A DNA stretch of 64,000 bases, taken from positions 186,012 through 250,011 of the forward strand of contig JAVTLE010000004.1 of assembly GCA_033439295.1 (NCBI GenBank). Reading direction: 5' to 3'. Positions within the stretch are counted from its first letter, which is position 1; every line of letters starts with the position of its first letter. Shown one piece after another: positions 25,901 to 38,500 of this stretch. A program made the position numbers and the translations under genes. The notes beneath the pieces were generated by a model. It saw only the letters and a list, made by a program, of their open reading frames with translations. It was not told where the DNA came from and searched no databases. This DNA is from Deuterostichococcus epilithicus (Eukaryota > Chlorophyta > Trebouxiophyceae > Prasiolales > Stichococcaceae).

Positions 25901-28900
25901 CGTCTGCAACGCAAGCTGGAATGCAAGCTGGAGTGCAGCTACCATGCAGTCGCATCCTAGCAGCCAGGAAAGGAAGCAGCATCTTCTGGCTTAGCAGCAT
26001 TGTCACAAGGCTTGAAATGGCCGGACGATGGCCGGGCGCTGCCCTTTTCAGGCGCTGTGCGCGACATTTGGGCAGGGCACGGAGCTGCAAGTGCCCTGCC
26101 CTCGATCCCGTCACGGGGTGTGAACAACGGCCTGACCTGTCGTCGGAGCCGTCCCACAGGTGGTGCTGGGCGAGCCGGATGGCTGGCGGGAAGCCCCCGG
26201 GGGCGCAGCACGCGGCAGCGGCGGCAGCCCGGCAGGCTGGGCTGCGGCCTTGCACCGGACACCAGGACGCAGGTGCAGTGTCTCCCCCTTGTCACTGGCC
26301 TCTTCAACAAGTCAGATGTGCGCGATCCGCACGTGCAGCGTGCCATGCTTGTGGATGTCAAGATTGGGCTTGGCGTTCATCCCCCAACGAGCCGCCGAGT
26401 GCCGCCTCTCGGCTTCGAGCTTGGCTGCGAGAGCTGCTGTATGCGCCAGCCCTCTCATCCAGTGCGTCGCATCCTGTTCAAGCGCACCCTTCCACATGTC
26501 AACCTCAGCTGCTTGTTCGTCTCCTCAAAGGCAATCTGAGAGACAGGGACTGCTTTCCTTCGGCCAGCGCAGGCCGTTGCCGAAGAGTAGGCGTGGGCCT
26601 GCAGGCAGCGCGCCCGCCGCCTTCCGGACGCCCCTCCTCACACTGGGAACTTTCACTCACCGTTTGGAGACCGACAACATATCACCCCCTGCATGCCGCA
26701 GGTCATCGCAGAAGGGGCCCACTAAGCTGGGCGAGCTGCAGGCGGCATTCAGGGGCGTGGCCGCCTCCGCGTTTGGCGTGTGGGCATCCTGGGCCGGCCG
26801 GTGGGTACCTTTCCCCAAAACAGCCGTCACCTTCAAAATCTGAATCCTCGCTGACACACAGAAGTATGTGCACAGGCCAGTGCTGTCGCGGCAGCTGTTT
26901 TGGCCCCGGGCCGTGGCGGCTGCCCCCTGTGTGCATGCGTCAGACCCGGTGTGCATTTCTGCTGTACACAGCAGCTGCTGCATGCCAAGTTGTCGCCCTT
27001 GTGGATTGTCGTACAGCCCTGTCGCTGACGGTGTGTGAGCCATCGCACGACCTGCCACACCACCACGTGCCGTCGTTTGTGTGCAACAATGCCATGGCTA
27101 GCTGTATGCGCACCTCGCGGCTGATTGCTGTCGCTGTCAACTGCTGGTTGTGGGGCTGCTCTGGCATGTGATCGACGCGTTGCAATGCGCGCTGGGCTCT
27201 TATGCTGGTGCGCGTCGCAGATCCCGTCACGTACATGCCACAGCACATCCAATCAGCATGCGCAGCAAGCTTCCGCATCCGATCGTGTATCAGTTTGTGG
27301 TGTGTCTCGGTGGTCAAGCTGCAATGCGACCGGGCCGCAGGAAGACGCAGCGCTCAGGTCCTCCCAATTGCGAGCACGTAAACGGGCAGTAGGTAAACAA
27401 TTCCGTTCACATCTGGCCACAGGTCGCTGGCAGCGGAGCTGGTGACAGGGCTGGAGGCAGACGCTGCGCTGTCGTCGGCTGCGGCGCTGCGTGGCTGGCA
27501 GGTGCACTCTTGGCTCATCTGGCTGAAGGATGCGGGCGGTCACCCATGAAAGCACAGCATCGCTGACCCTGGCAACCTGGAATGCGCTCGTGTTTGGACT
27601 CCAACCCCAGAGGCGTCCTGCCTTGCATCCGAGTTGTGTCATGCAGCCGACTCATCGTAGCTGAGACGAATGTGGCAGGCGAGGCGTGCGAGGCCGGCGG
27701 CGACGTGTGATTTGGCGTCCAGCATCCAGCCTGCGTGTCAGATTCCTGGTCTCACATCGATTTCGCTCGTGATGACCTTCATTACTTGAAGCAGTGGTGG
27801 CGTGGGAGCGCGGCGGTGCAGGTGGCGACATGCACTGCCGGCTGCTGGGCGAGCATTCAAGAAGCGGGTCGCTTCTCTTATCTGTATCTAAATTCTGATT
27901 CCTCACTGAGGTGCCTTTGTACGTTTCAAACAGGAGACGGTGGTCGTCGGCGAGGGCAATGAGGCAGGAGGCGACATGCGCTTCTGGCTTCCGGGCGGCC
28001 CCTCGCCGGCGGCGCTGGGCGCGCTGCTGTCGGCGTGCCGCGAGCTCGACCGCGCAGGTCGGCACCTGCCTGCGCACACTAGAACACCGGACTATAAACA
28101 GCTCAAGTGGCTCCAAGTGCTGGCCATCGCCAAGTTGGCGGTCGCTCGTGCGGCGCCTGGCGAGCTGCTGTCGGCGTGCCGCGAGCTATTGCGCGTGGCT
28201 GAGTCATTTTGAAGCCTCGACGAGCAAAGCGTCTTCTGTTATCACGCCACAGTCCCACTTTATGCCTGCGAGGCTTGTGGTCGCTTCATGCTTCTGCGAG
28301 CACTGGCTCCGAGCTCACCAGCTGCGCCCGTGCAGCTCGTGCATGGAGCTTTGGCCGCCTGTGCGGCACTCCTCGCGCCTGCTCCATACGTTTGGCTTCT
28401 TTGAGTCTCACTTGAGGCGCAGGGTGCCATAAACCGCACAGCCTTGCCAGCCGATACCGCCCTCGGCGGTTGCTGGCCTGTCTGCGGCCTGGCTGCATGC
28501 TGGGCGAATGTACACACGAGTCTCAGGCCGCTGTCATCTCATGCAACTGGATGGTGGAGCTGGAAGTTCGCATTGACATCCTTACAAGCCTCCGTCGGTG
28601 TGCAGGCGACCATGTGCGCGCGTACCAGTCTTGGAGCTTCTCAAAAGGGAGCTGCGCATCGCCAAACCTTTCGATTTTCGGGCTGGGTTGTCTGAGATAG
28701 AGATGCTGAGGCTGTCGCCCTGACTCGGCACATCGCACCCACTGCGCACGCACCCAGCAGCCCAGCGCTGGAGCTGGTGAACAGGGGGCCGGGCGGCGCT
28801 GGACCCCAGCCTGATATCCTTCGATACACAGCCCTCTCCACCCGACCTCTCTAGGCACATCGGGCCACCACCTGCGCGTGTGGTCACGTGATCAGCACGC

Positions 28901-31189
28901 CGGCGCTGGAGCTGCCGGAATGGGACCCTCAGCAGCACCCATCCAAGCTGAAGTTCTGGAATGCACTGCACTACAGCTCACGCGGGGCCCCTACCTGTGC
29001 CGCGCAGGCGGCCACATGCCCAGCACGCCCGCACTGGAGCTGCTGGAGTGGGAGCTCGGCGGTGCAGTCCTGGCAACGCNCGCGCCGCTGCTGCCGCCCG
29101 GCTCGGAATCCGACGCAGCCGTCGGCGGCGGCGGCGCCGGCGACGGCGGCAGGGCGCCGCTGCGCCGGCGGCTGTCGGAGCGGGGCGTGCTGCAGCTGCT
29201 GTTCGACGCGGGGCTGCTGCGCGCAGCGCTGGCTGGCGCGCGGCCGCCGGCGGCCGAGGGGCTGCAGAGGTGGCCCTGCTGTCCAGACTTTGTGCCCCAA
29301 CTGGCGCTTTTTTGCATGCGACTCCTCCATGTATGTTGTATTGCACGAGGATGGTGCTGCTTGAGCCAGCAGCCGCCTCTGTGCACCTGGTAGCAAGGCC
29401 AGCCCCCGGCACACGAGCGGTCATGTGTCAGCGCGCATCGTGTACCTTTGACCTTCAAAGCCGGCTTCAGAGCCGGCTCGATGGCGGCGTGGCCCCGAGA
29501 GGTCACAGTGTGGCGGCGGGCACGGCCTGGAAGCAGCCCTGCAGTCTCACTCCTTGGATTTCGCACTTGGAGTTTGCTCTTGCACCGGCCCCCGAACCTG
29601 GTGGCGCTTGCTGTGCTTCAGGGCGGGCTCGACGGCAGCACCCCCTGAGGTTGCGGCGCGGCGGCGGGCGTGGCAGGACCTGGAATCTGCATTGCAGTCG
29701 CGACTGGACCCCATCGACTGGGCCACCTACGAGCCCTACCTGGCAGCGAATGTGGCGGCCTTTTGCGGTCGGGCAGGCGTGCTGCTTGGCAGTCTGCTGC
29801 AGCTGGCGCGGCCGGCGACTGCAGAGGTGAGGACGGCTTTGAGTCCCGTGGAAACCGTTTGGCACCCCTCCTTGCTTCACAATTGGGTATGACCGGCGTG
29901 CTGCAGGGCAGTCTGCTGGCACGGCCGCGCGCGGCCAGGGGCGAATCATGAACCACACAGTTTCCGGTCCTGGGCACTGGCAAACCAGACTGCGAGATGC
30001 CGAAGGATAATGTTTGCTGCATGTTGCTGCTGCCAAGTTGCCACGCCGGCAGCCACTGCCGGCAATGGATGTCTCGGCTGCACCTGCTGCGGCGACGCTG
30101 CCTGCCCAGCGCTGCCCATTACCTCGGGCGACACAGTGCAGCGGGCTGTCGACCATGCCATGCTCCCTGCGGCCGCAGGCGGCGCAAAAGGCGGCGGCGC
30201 CGGGCGCGGATGCCAACATCGTGGCGCTGGCGCCCCCCGCCGAGCGGTTTGCCTACCTGCCCATCTCCACGCCCTCGGCAGCGGCGGCGGCGCTGCGGCG
30301 CGGCGCAGCCCCGGCGCTGCTGCCGGACGCAGGTGCACCCTGCTTCCTGTTTCCCCTGTATCTACAGCCATCGATGCAGTGCTCTGGCGCTGGCGGCGAG
30401 GCGGACGTTTCATGCACTGCTTGCCGGCGGCCTGGGCGCTGTGGTGCGCCACATGTGCCTGGCATGCCACCACCTGGTGGTGGCACTGTCATCTGCGGCA
30501 AGGCACACGGAGCTGCTCCCCGTATGACGGCAGCAAGCAGCATTCCCTCGTCTTTGTGCTGCAGGGCGCGGCGTCGCCGACGAGGACGACGAGAGCTACA
30601 GCTTTGCGGACCTGGGCGGCCGCTCCGCCGGCTTCGCCGCGGCGCCGGCGGCGGCCGCCGCGGCGCCGGAGGGCTCCACTTTCGAGGTGCGCAGGCAAAA
30701 TTACTGCAGCTAAAACAGTGTTTCAAAAGTCTGCACGCCCCCCTCCCCCCTTCTCTCAGCAGGGCCCTGGCAGCCCCGGGGGATCCAAGCCACGCCTCAG
30801 CGGCAGCTCCACCCGGCGCATTGCGCCGCGTGCGATGCAAAGCGCCGAGCTCAGAGAGGCTCAGGCACGGCACTGGATCACCGAGCAGGCGCATGGGCGA
30901 CGCATTGCTGTGCGAGGGCGCGACCCCGCGACCGCCCTCGGTGCAGGCGCTGCAGGCATCTGTCGACACCCTGCTACCCCCTGCGACGTCGTTCACATGT
31001 TGCGGCCCGCACCTGCAGGGCCTGCAGTCGTCAGCGAGCGCGCGCCTTGGCGCCTTTGGCTCGCTGCTGGGCGACAAGGCGGCGGAGGCGGCGGGCTCGC
31101 TGGCTTCGGCGGCATCGCTGGGAGACTACCTGCAGCCCGCCGCCGCGTCGACGCTGCTGTCCAGCTTCCGGAGCCGCTGGCAGACCTGA
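19948..31189 (+). CDS. Conserved oligomeric Golgi complex subunit 1 (COG1), 22 exons
   Basis: Peripheral Golgi tethering subunit that bridges the two lobes of the COG complex in retrograde intra-Golgi transport. Exons: 19948-20046, 20228-20301, 20411-20492, 20657-20726, 20929-21130, 21397-21514, 22295-22435, 22698-22859, 23140-23374, 23790-23935, 24647-24863, 25064-25277, 25663-25849, 26160-26272, 26702-26800, 27423-27501, 27934-28057, 29008-29269, 29622-29826, 30179-30332, 30565-30686, 31019-31189; 3276 nt, 1091 aa, near the plant length. Diagnostic segments are TVAEIRE, ALRQLVGDSYRDLISSAD, RVKYLVDTPETLWGCLD, SERGVLQLLFDAGLL, RLDPIDWATYEPYLAANV and ERFAYLPIS. The middle is expanded by Ala/Gly-rich stretches. 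Introns 1 and 5 use GC donors (20047, 21131). One N at 29080 lies in exon 18. Exon 22 could start further upstream; the frame is open there. Confidence 0.95.
23993..24023 (+). repeat. Decayed copy of COG1 exon 10 end
   Basis: GCCGCCTTTGCCGAGGTGAGC resembles the exon end and donor GCCGCCTTTGCGGGGGTGAGC at 23921, offset 82 bp, inside intron 10. Confidence 0.7.
28149..28199 (+). repeat. Decayed copy of COG1 exon 17 end
   Basis: GAGCTGCTGTCGGCGTGCCG and the bases after it repeat the exon 17 end (GCGCTGCTGTCGGCGTGCCG at 28021) 141 bp further on, inside intron 17. The copy is nearly intact over about 35 bp. Confidence 0.85.
28756..28926 (+). repeat. Two decayed copies of COG1 exon 18 start
   Basis: STPALEL-type sequence occurs at 28756 (SSPALELV), 28894 (ISTPALELPEW) and in the real exon at 29022 (PSTPALELLEW). 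Spacings are 138 and 128 bp, so this is a regular three-copy ladder ending in the functional exon. Confidence 0.8.
29468..29556 (+). repeat. Decayed copy of COG1 exon 19 start with acceptor
   Basis: TTCAGAGCCGGCTCGATGGC, then GTGGCGGCGGGCACGGCCTGGA, matches the acceptor and start of exon 19 (TTCAGGGCGGGCTCGACGGC at 29617) at an offset of 151 bp over about 80 bp. Confidence 0.85.
29891..29945 (+). repeat. Decayed copy of COG1 exon 19 end
   Basis: GGCGTGCTGCAGGGCAGTCT followed by GCTGGCACGGCCG repeats the exon end at 29776 (GGCGTGCTGCTTGGCAGTCT), offset 119 bp, in intron 19. Confidence 0.8.
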
Positions 31190-32415
31190 TGGGCGCGGTG
31201 GAAGCACGAAGCGCCGGCGGGCGAAGGAGGTGTAGGGGAACGTCAGTGCAGCCCTCAGCGCCGCCGGCTTGAGGGAGCTAGCTGCTTTCAGTTGCGCAGC
31301 ACTCAGCATGCAACGCACGCAAGACCTCATGGAAGAATGTATTCTCGTTGCCGAGCCCGCTCACGGGTTCAACTCTGTATACGCTAATGGTTTTGCGTAC
31401 ACAGTTGAGCCAAGCAACGTACTCGTGCTTCCAGTCTGATACACATATAGTACCGCTGACTCGAATAAAACTGTATATGCACAACCAATCCTTCAGCATG
31501 CATCTATGCTGCGGACCAGCTCATTACACATGGTTGCACGACATTGCACAACTGTCATCATAACATCATTTGTAATTATGAAGCGCCGCGCAGCATCTTC
31601 TTCTTGAGACGCATGCAGGTGTCAAGAGACAAGAGAGGCCTAAAAGTCGCAAAAAGTACCTCTAAGGCACTTGCTGCTGGGGCTGCAGCATGTAGAGAGG
31701 CAGAACTCGCCTGCGGCGGACTCGCAATCCACGTCAGAGATTGCAATATTTGCTGTTTGTGATAGGAATCTCGTTTGCCTACATCGAACCTCGGATGAGT
31801 AGTGGATCCTGCATCCTCGGATTTCGTCGCCCGGCAACTGCGGTTTTGTCATGATATTTTATCGGTCCTCTGATTTGGCCGCCAAATAGCAGGAGCAGTC
31901 TGCGAAAGCTTTCAGGAGCACGAGACGCTTGACGCAGCCACCAATTTGCTGATGGCACAAGTAGTTCGCCACACATCGCATCATGAGCACGAAGGTCAGG
32001 CCCCACGCACCACCGATGCAATTCTCAGCGGCAAGTGAGCCGGCCACATGGCCAGATGGAAATGCATGACAGCCCCCAGTCCACACCATATATATTCATG
32101 TTTGCTGGGAGATGGATACCGTCATCATGTCACTGAACACATCCAGTTCGGTGCTGCTGAGGTGTGTTGTTCTGATGTCCTCGACCAGGTGATCTGTGTC
32201 TATCTGCGGCAGCCGCACACGTGCACTATGCTTCGCTCGGTAGGCAGAGCAACAATCAGAGTGCGGATCCTGGAAGGCTGATTGGTTGATAATTCTCAGA
32301 ACCTCCTCATTCGAATGACTTGCCTTGGATCATCAATGGATGCTGTCAGTTTTTGCATGCCTAGTGTGCCATCAGTGTGCCATCATGCCGTTGGCGACCT
32401 GCTGCTTGCGGGGGC
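31190..32415. other. Convergent 3' region between COG1 and the GT60 gene
   Basis: About 1.2 kb, noticeably more AT-rich than the genes, without a family-bearing frame. It should hold both 3' untranslated regions. Confidence 0.55.
31571..31575 (+). terminator. TGTAA poly(A)-type signal of COG1
   Basis: TGTAA lies 382 nt after the COG1 stop (31187-31189), a normal distance for green algae. Confidence 0.5.
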
Positions 32416-34983
32416 TCACGCAAAAACGTTGATGTTGCGCTTGCCGTAGCGCACGTAGCGGTGGAACACCACAACTTCAGTGGGCGTGTAGACGTCCCAT
32501 CCGTGCGTGAACAGGCGCACGCTGTACAGCACCTGTGTAGTTGCATATCTGACAGGCTAAGATACGAGCTCCTGTGCTGCAGTGGCTGGCGGCTGAGGTC
32601 TAAGGAGCTGCACAAAGATCTGTGCACTGCACTAAAGCAATGCTGCTGGGGAGCAGTCCACCGCTGCCAGACTGCGAACACGTCACGCACGAATATGCTT
32701 GAGCAGGCTGTACAGCGCACAGCTGTTTCGTCATGCAAGCAGGCGGCAGGCATCAGTGGCGGCATCCGCACGGCATCAGTTGCAATTGGCAGCAATCCAG
32801 CAGCGCCACGCGCATGGAAACACTCAGCACTAGAAGCTGAGGAGAGTAGCGAAGGAGAAGGCCAGAAGCATACAGGCATCAGCGCGTCACCGCCGCAAGG
32901 CGCACCTCCTCGCCATCAAACAGGAAGGGTAGCAGCGGGTCCATGGGGACCTCACCCAGGACGGCGCCTGGGGCGAACATGAGGCCCGCTGCACCGTGAA
33001 AACACATTCAAAGCATGGCTGACCAGCAGTGGGCGAGGCAGCTGGTTCCACAGTCCGCCTGCTGCTGCTGTCCGGAGTCCTTGCATGCACACGAACATCA
33101 GGAGGACGAGGAAAGGCGCCCTAGCGCGTGATTCCTGTCTCACGGGCACTCGGCATTGTGGACATGGTATGAGTGTGACGATCAGAACGGCAGGGACGCG
33201 ACGTATACCTTCGCTCGTCAAAGAGGTGCAGTACTGGAGGCCGGTTGTGCACAGGCTTGTGCTGTCGGCTAGCTCACCTGCGGCAAATGGAACCCGCACA
33301 GCGCGCCCCCGAGTGTCCAGGGCCACGGAGCTGAAACGGAAGACGCCGCTTTTCGGTCCGCCACTGAAGCTGCCTGCGCACACACGGTTCACTAGGGCAC
33401 TCCTGGCCAGCAGGCCGCTGCTGCCGCCGCTGCCGCCGCCGTTGCTGGTGGCTGCGGCGGCGCCGCTGCCGCCTTCAGCGGTCCTGGCAGGCGGTACTGG
33501 CCGCGGCGGCTCTGGTATGGCGGCAGGGTAGGTGGAGATGAGGGGCTTTGCGGCGCCGCAGCGCAATAGCGCCGCGTGCATGGCCAGCAGCTTGGCGTCC
33601 CACCCCGGAGCGAATCTACGGTCAGGTGCAAATTTACACTCCGCATCATGCACTGTTGAAGTGGTGTCACCAGCACGCACCTTTGCCGCACAGTGATATG
33701 TGATTCTGGCCACCCTGCAGCAGGTGCGGTGCTGAGGGCTGGAGGGCCACCCTGCTCGATGCGGCAGGATGGTGCAAGTGGCAGTCTGAGGACACTTGGC
33801 ATTCAGGCCCCGAGTCATAAGTAGAAGAGACAACCACTGACGCCCAACATGCTGCAATAGGAACTGCAGCCCTCTGTCGTCAAGCAGCATTCAGCCGCCA
33901 GCGTTTTGGTTTTAGCACGGCATGGTCAGCATCGTGTCATCGCGACATGCATCAGCAGCCTGCCAGGGCGGTCGTCCAGAGCCTGATAGCCATCATGTGT
34001 CTGTGGTCGCTGCCCACTGGCGGTCCATGCTGCAGATACTTGTCCAGGCAACAGTCGCAAGGGCCAGAAAGGTGTTTGATAAAATTGTAATGCACTACCT
34101 GCTGTGGCCGTCGACCTGGAGCCAAAAGTCCTGCCCGGTGTACAGCGCCGTCGACAGCGCGCGCGCTAGCTGCGGGCCATGCGCCTGCGTTGCCATTCAT
34201 GCGGTGCACCCGTACCTGCAAAAGCATCACAGGGTCTGTGTCAGTTGGCTCAATGAAGGCTCGCTGCAACCTCTGGCATCCCAATGGAACTGGAGCTCAT
34301 ATGTGTGGGTACAGGCAGCAGGATAAGGGCGTGTTGAATGGAACAATAGTGTTGGTGGTCCCATGCTTGGCACAGCGCTCGGTACAGCCTAGCGCATCTG
34401 GAGAAGGCTGGACAACTCGCAATGAATGTGGAAGCCCGATCCTCATTGCCTAGTGTCCTTCCAGTAACAATGCTCATGTTGTGCTGCCAATGCGGCGGTA
34501 GCTGCTCTGGCCTGCAGTCCTCCAGACTGCCGGTGGGCAGCATGCGCTGCTCGGTCACGCCGGCAAAGACACGGTGTGGCGCTGTGGCGGCCTCAAACAT
34601 GCTGGCCAGGGTGGCATGGCACTCGGGCTCCCGGTAGGCGATGAGCGATACGAAGATGGTGGGATGGGTGCAAGCGGACCTGCAAGCTGCCAGACGGTGA
34701 GGTTGACGTTGAGCCACAGGGCTGAATTGGCAATGGTGGACGTCATCTGTTCGTAACACATGCAGGCAGGATATGAAGGCGGCGGTTCTCACAGAGGGCG
34801 ATCACCGGCGCCTGGCGGTGAAATCGTAGGCACATCACCAGCTGCAGCCTCTCGTCGGACGTGCGACAGCCGCTGGACGGCCGGGATGAGCAGGGCTGCC
34901 GCAAACAGCCAGAAGGCCAGCAACAGGACGTTCTTGCGCCGATGGTTAATCCGCCGTGCTGATGGCTGCGAAGGCAATGACAT
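32416..34983 (-). CDS. GT60-type GlcNAc-transferase-like protein with N-terminal membrane anchor
   Basis: Glycosyltransferase of the GlcNAc-transferase (GT60) family; members include the Skp1 prolyl-hydroxyl GlcNAc-transferase. Exons in transcript order: 34983-34839, 34686-34469, 34215-34099, 33615-33278, 32988-32891, 32532-32416. Residues 19-36 are a single membrane span (LLLAFWLFAAALLIPAV) after a basic start, the type II layout of Golgi enzymes. Family motifs are TIFVSLIAYREPEC, HRVFAGV, VRVHRM, TGQDFWLQVDGHSRFAPGWD with the D-x-H metal-site pattern, and the C-terminal LFTHGWDVYTPTEVVVFH. Exon 3 contains one surplus base after VRVHRMNGNA: the frame needed before and after differs by one, so the exon is either mutated or mis-sequenced. 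Total is 1033 nt, i.e. 343 aa after one correction. The exon 1 donor and the exon 2 donor (GTTACT) are weak. Confidence 0.84.
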
Positions 34984-35542
34984 GCTGCCAAATCAGCCGC
35001 TACTTTTGGGTGCTTCAACATACAATTTGCCTGACGGCTGATAGTTCAAAGCTTCTGCAGCGCTGTCCACGAATGATCCACAACACTGCCGCTCGCTGCT
35101 AACATAACAACTGAAGCATTTGGAGACAGACGGGAAGACCGCGGGAACATCCTGGGACGAACCATACTGCTGTCTGACTGAGCATAAATGGTGCGTGCAG
35201 AATGCGCAAGCACACAAGGTAGATATGCCACAAGTCTCACACTTTGCACCCGCTGCTGGCAGGTCGTTGCGAAGCATCCACTCGGATGCGGTGGCTTGAG
35301 CGCGTGAGCGCACGCTTCAAAGAGTCAGCAGCAAACCTTCAATGCCTTCAAACTTCTCAACCTTCCATTGAACGAGCAAGCTTGCGCGTTCAGGCGGCAG
35401 CCCGACATTGCACCAACTCAGCGTGTTCAAGGGCGGCCACGGGCCTTTGCCCGTCGCGGCTTGCTGCCGACTGATCCGTCGATGTCCACATGCTGCCGCA
35501 CGATGGAGCGCAGCCCCAGCCATCTCGGATGACGCAGCACGA
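34984..35542. other. Intergenic region upstream of the GT60 gene
   Basis: About 560 bp between two (-) genes. No gene is recognised. It would contain the GT60 promoter and the 3' end of the large FUSC-like gene. Confidence 0.5.
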
Positions 35543-38500
35543 TCAAACAGAGGACTGCGGCCGCCGCCCGTGTTGCCCCTGGCCTCCAGCGGTGCCGTCG
35601 TCGTGGCCGATGGGCCGCAGCCCTAGCAACCCCAGGGCGTGCGCCCAGTCATTGCGCCGCAGGCACCGCCGCACCAGGTATCCGTCAGAGCGGGCGATGT
35701 TTGCTGCCAGCATCACCTGTGGGCGCCAAGGGCTGCAGCTCATACCGATCTGCAGGCAAAGCATTGCCCAGTGCCCATCATCCAGTGTGTGATGGCCTCT
35801 CATGCGCCCACAGCGGCAGGCGGCATGTGCATGGTGCAATGCACCAGGTGCATGGAGTTATAAAGAAGCCGGCAGGACCACGGGTGCGCACAGCAGGGAA
35901 ACCTGATCACACCGCCAAGCTCGGATGGATGGCGTGAAACCCACCTGGCAGGTGGCATGTCTCAGCAGTCTCACCTTGTCGAGGGACACGCTCGTGGCGA
36001 AGGTGAAGCTCAGCCACCTCACTGGGACGCCACAAAACAGAGCCGCCGCTCAGAGCGGCCAGCAGTGCAGCATGGCGCTGCATCGCACCATCTGTCATGG
36101 CACGCCCAGCCGGCTGCAACAGCTCGCACATACAACAGGAACAGTTTCTTCTCCAGCGCGGCTGCCAGCTCACTGCCACTCCCTTTGCTGGCAACTGCTT
36201 GGTTTTCGAGCCAAACATACATGCACTGCGCACCAACGTCGTCGACGGTGCCATCGGCGATCTCCGCCGCCTGGACGCGGCGGTGCAGCTCTGCGATTGT
36301 GCGCAAGTATTGCTCCCGCAACTCCAGCCTGCGGCGCGTGATCGCGAGGCATCTGACCACAAGCAAGCCAAAAAGCGTGTGTCACTACACTCCCATGCGC
36401 AGTATCATTCCCAGCCTGCTGCCTCGCCCTGGCCTTTTTGAGCCGTGTCGTGGCGGCCCTAAGCTGTTTGCTGGCTTAGAAACAATGTGAATTAGGTACA
36501 ATTGGAGTTTCACAGGAAGATAACTGGCGGCATCGACCCGAGGCACATGTGCAGGAAGCCATTTCAGCCTGCAATTGCTGCTTTCGCAGCTGCTGGAGAC
36601 GCTGAAAGGACAGTTCATGCGCTTCCAGCGCGTTTCAACAGCACGCACCTGGCCGCCGTGAGCTCCTCCAGGGCCGCGTCCACCTCTTGCAGCTGCTCCG
36701 CCACGTGGCCGCGCTCGTCGCCCGCCAGCAGCGCCTGCAGAGTGGTGCCCACCGCCATGGCGGCGGTCATCACCCGCTCGAACACCGGCTGCAACGGCTG
36801 CAGATGTTCAGAAATGTATACTCAAGCACAATCTGATGTGTAGCTTGCTAGCAGCACCTGCCGTGCGGCGCCAACACCCTCAGCAGTGCCCGTGAGGTGC
36901 AAAAGCTGTAAGGTTGCGCATGAGTGCACAAGGAAGTTCCTTTTGAATTTGGCCAGCAGCGCCTGCAGGCGGCGCCCAGCGCCTCGGCGGCAGCCATGAC
37001 TCGCTCGAAAATCGGCATCAGCGGCTGTAGAGGCGGGGAACGGCAATGTCTCTTACACTCTCAGACATGCCGCCCGCACAGCACCCAACGCCTTGGCGGC
37101 GCTCATCACCGCTTGCAAGCAGGCTGCAGAGGGAAAATGCTTCCAGGGTGGAGCTGCTGCTGTTGTGCCTTCGTCTGCAGTAGAACCTCGGCAGCGTCAT
37201 AATGCTGGGTGTCAGCTGGCCGCCACCACGACTCGGAAATCCTGCTTGGCGGCTCACACTCAAGCTCCAAGTCGAAGGTCAACCACCGATGGAGGGCGAC
37301 TCTGGTCGTCGAAGCAGACCACCGACCTCGGCAATGTGCTGGTATGTCGTGGCGGTGAAGCGCCCGCTGACGAGCGGCGGCTGCGCCAGCGTCGACTCCA
37401 CGGCAGAGAGTCTCACCAGCAGCACCTCCAGACTGCCCTTGAGGCGCACCACCACCTGTCAAATGAGGGACCGGAACATGTAAGCTGACCCATTGTGGAA
37501 GCCCTGCTGCCCTGCTGGATAGTGCCTGGTCTCCTCTTCAACTGCTGCCGCCGCCAGCCGCACCACGCAGCCCCCCATCGAGGCTTCAACCATGACAATA
37601 GAAACAGCCAGCACTAAGCGGCATACGAAAAATTGTAGTCGCTCGTGGACATCGGGCTGACTGCTGCTGGAGCGCCGTCTTCGATAGACACGATGGTGGT
37701 GATGGCATTCCTTCCCAAGCAGCGCAGCTGATTGCTTCTGCTCTACAACCTGATCGTCACCTGCGGCATGGCCAGCCAGCCGCGGTGCCACAGCACGCGC
37801 TCACGCGCCAGGATGTCCTGCACGCCCACCAGTCGCGCGCTGACGCACTGCTCCAGTGCCCGCCGCAGCTGTGGCGGGTCCGGCAGCGGCTCGCCGTCGG
37901 CTGCCTCCGCCTGCTCCTCCCTGCCTTCCAGCGCTGTGCGCAGCAGCATCCTGTAAGTGATTGATGTAAGCGTTGACGCTGAATCTGCCGCTGTTTCACC
38001 GGCTGGTGGATCCCACGCCAGTGTGGGCTGCATTGCGCAGCTGTGGTGCACGGAGGACGGAGGATTCCTTCCAAGCCCCAGGCAGACGAGTTGACCATGC
38101 GCAGTTCCTCTGGCATTGCTGCAGCTGTAAAAAGCAAAAATGAGTTTAATGGAGTTATGTAGGAGCAGCACCGCCCGTTCTCACTTTCACAGCGGAACTC
38201 ACTGTGGCAGCATTTCTCCAGCACAACGCTGCACTGCAGGACTCCGCAGCCAATGCGCGTTGATTGAAGCTTGACACGCCTGCCAGATGCCTTGTGAAGC
38301 TACTGCCAGAATTGACAAGGTTGGCCTGACCCTCCAGGCTTTCGGCCCTCCAACGACCACGTACAAAACAAACAAAACACAACGTCACGTCGGATTCGCG
38401 CCAGGTCCCCCATGGCACTACTAACGACGCCCACCGGCGCTTGACTTCCAGGTTCTGATGGAGCTGGGTATGTTAGCCGGGGTATGAACGTTGCATGCAA

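Noticed and set aside
34700-34761. Minus-strand NSALWLNVNLTVWQ as a GT60 exon
   Set aside because: It is out of frame with the following family exon and is not needed: exon 1 joins directly to the exon starting at 34686 in phase.
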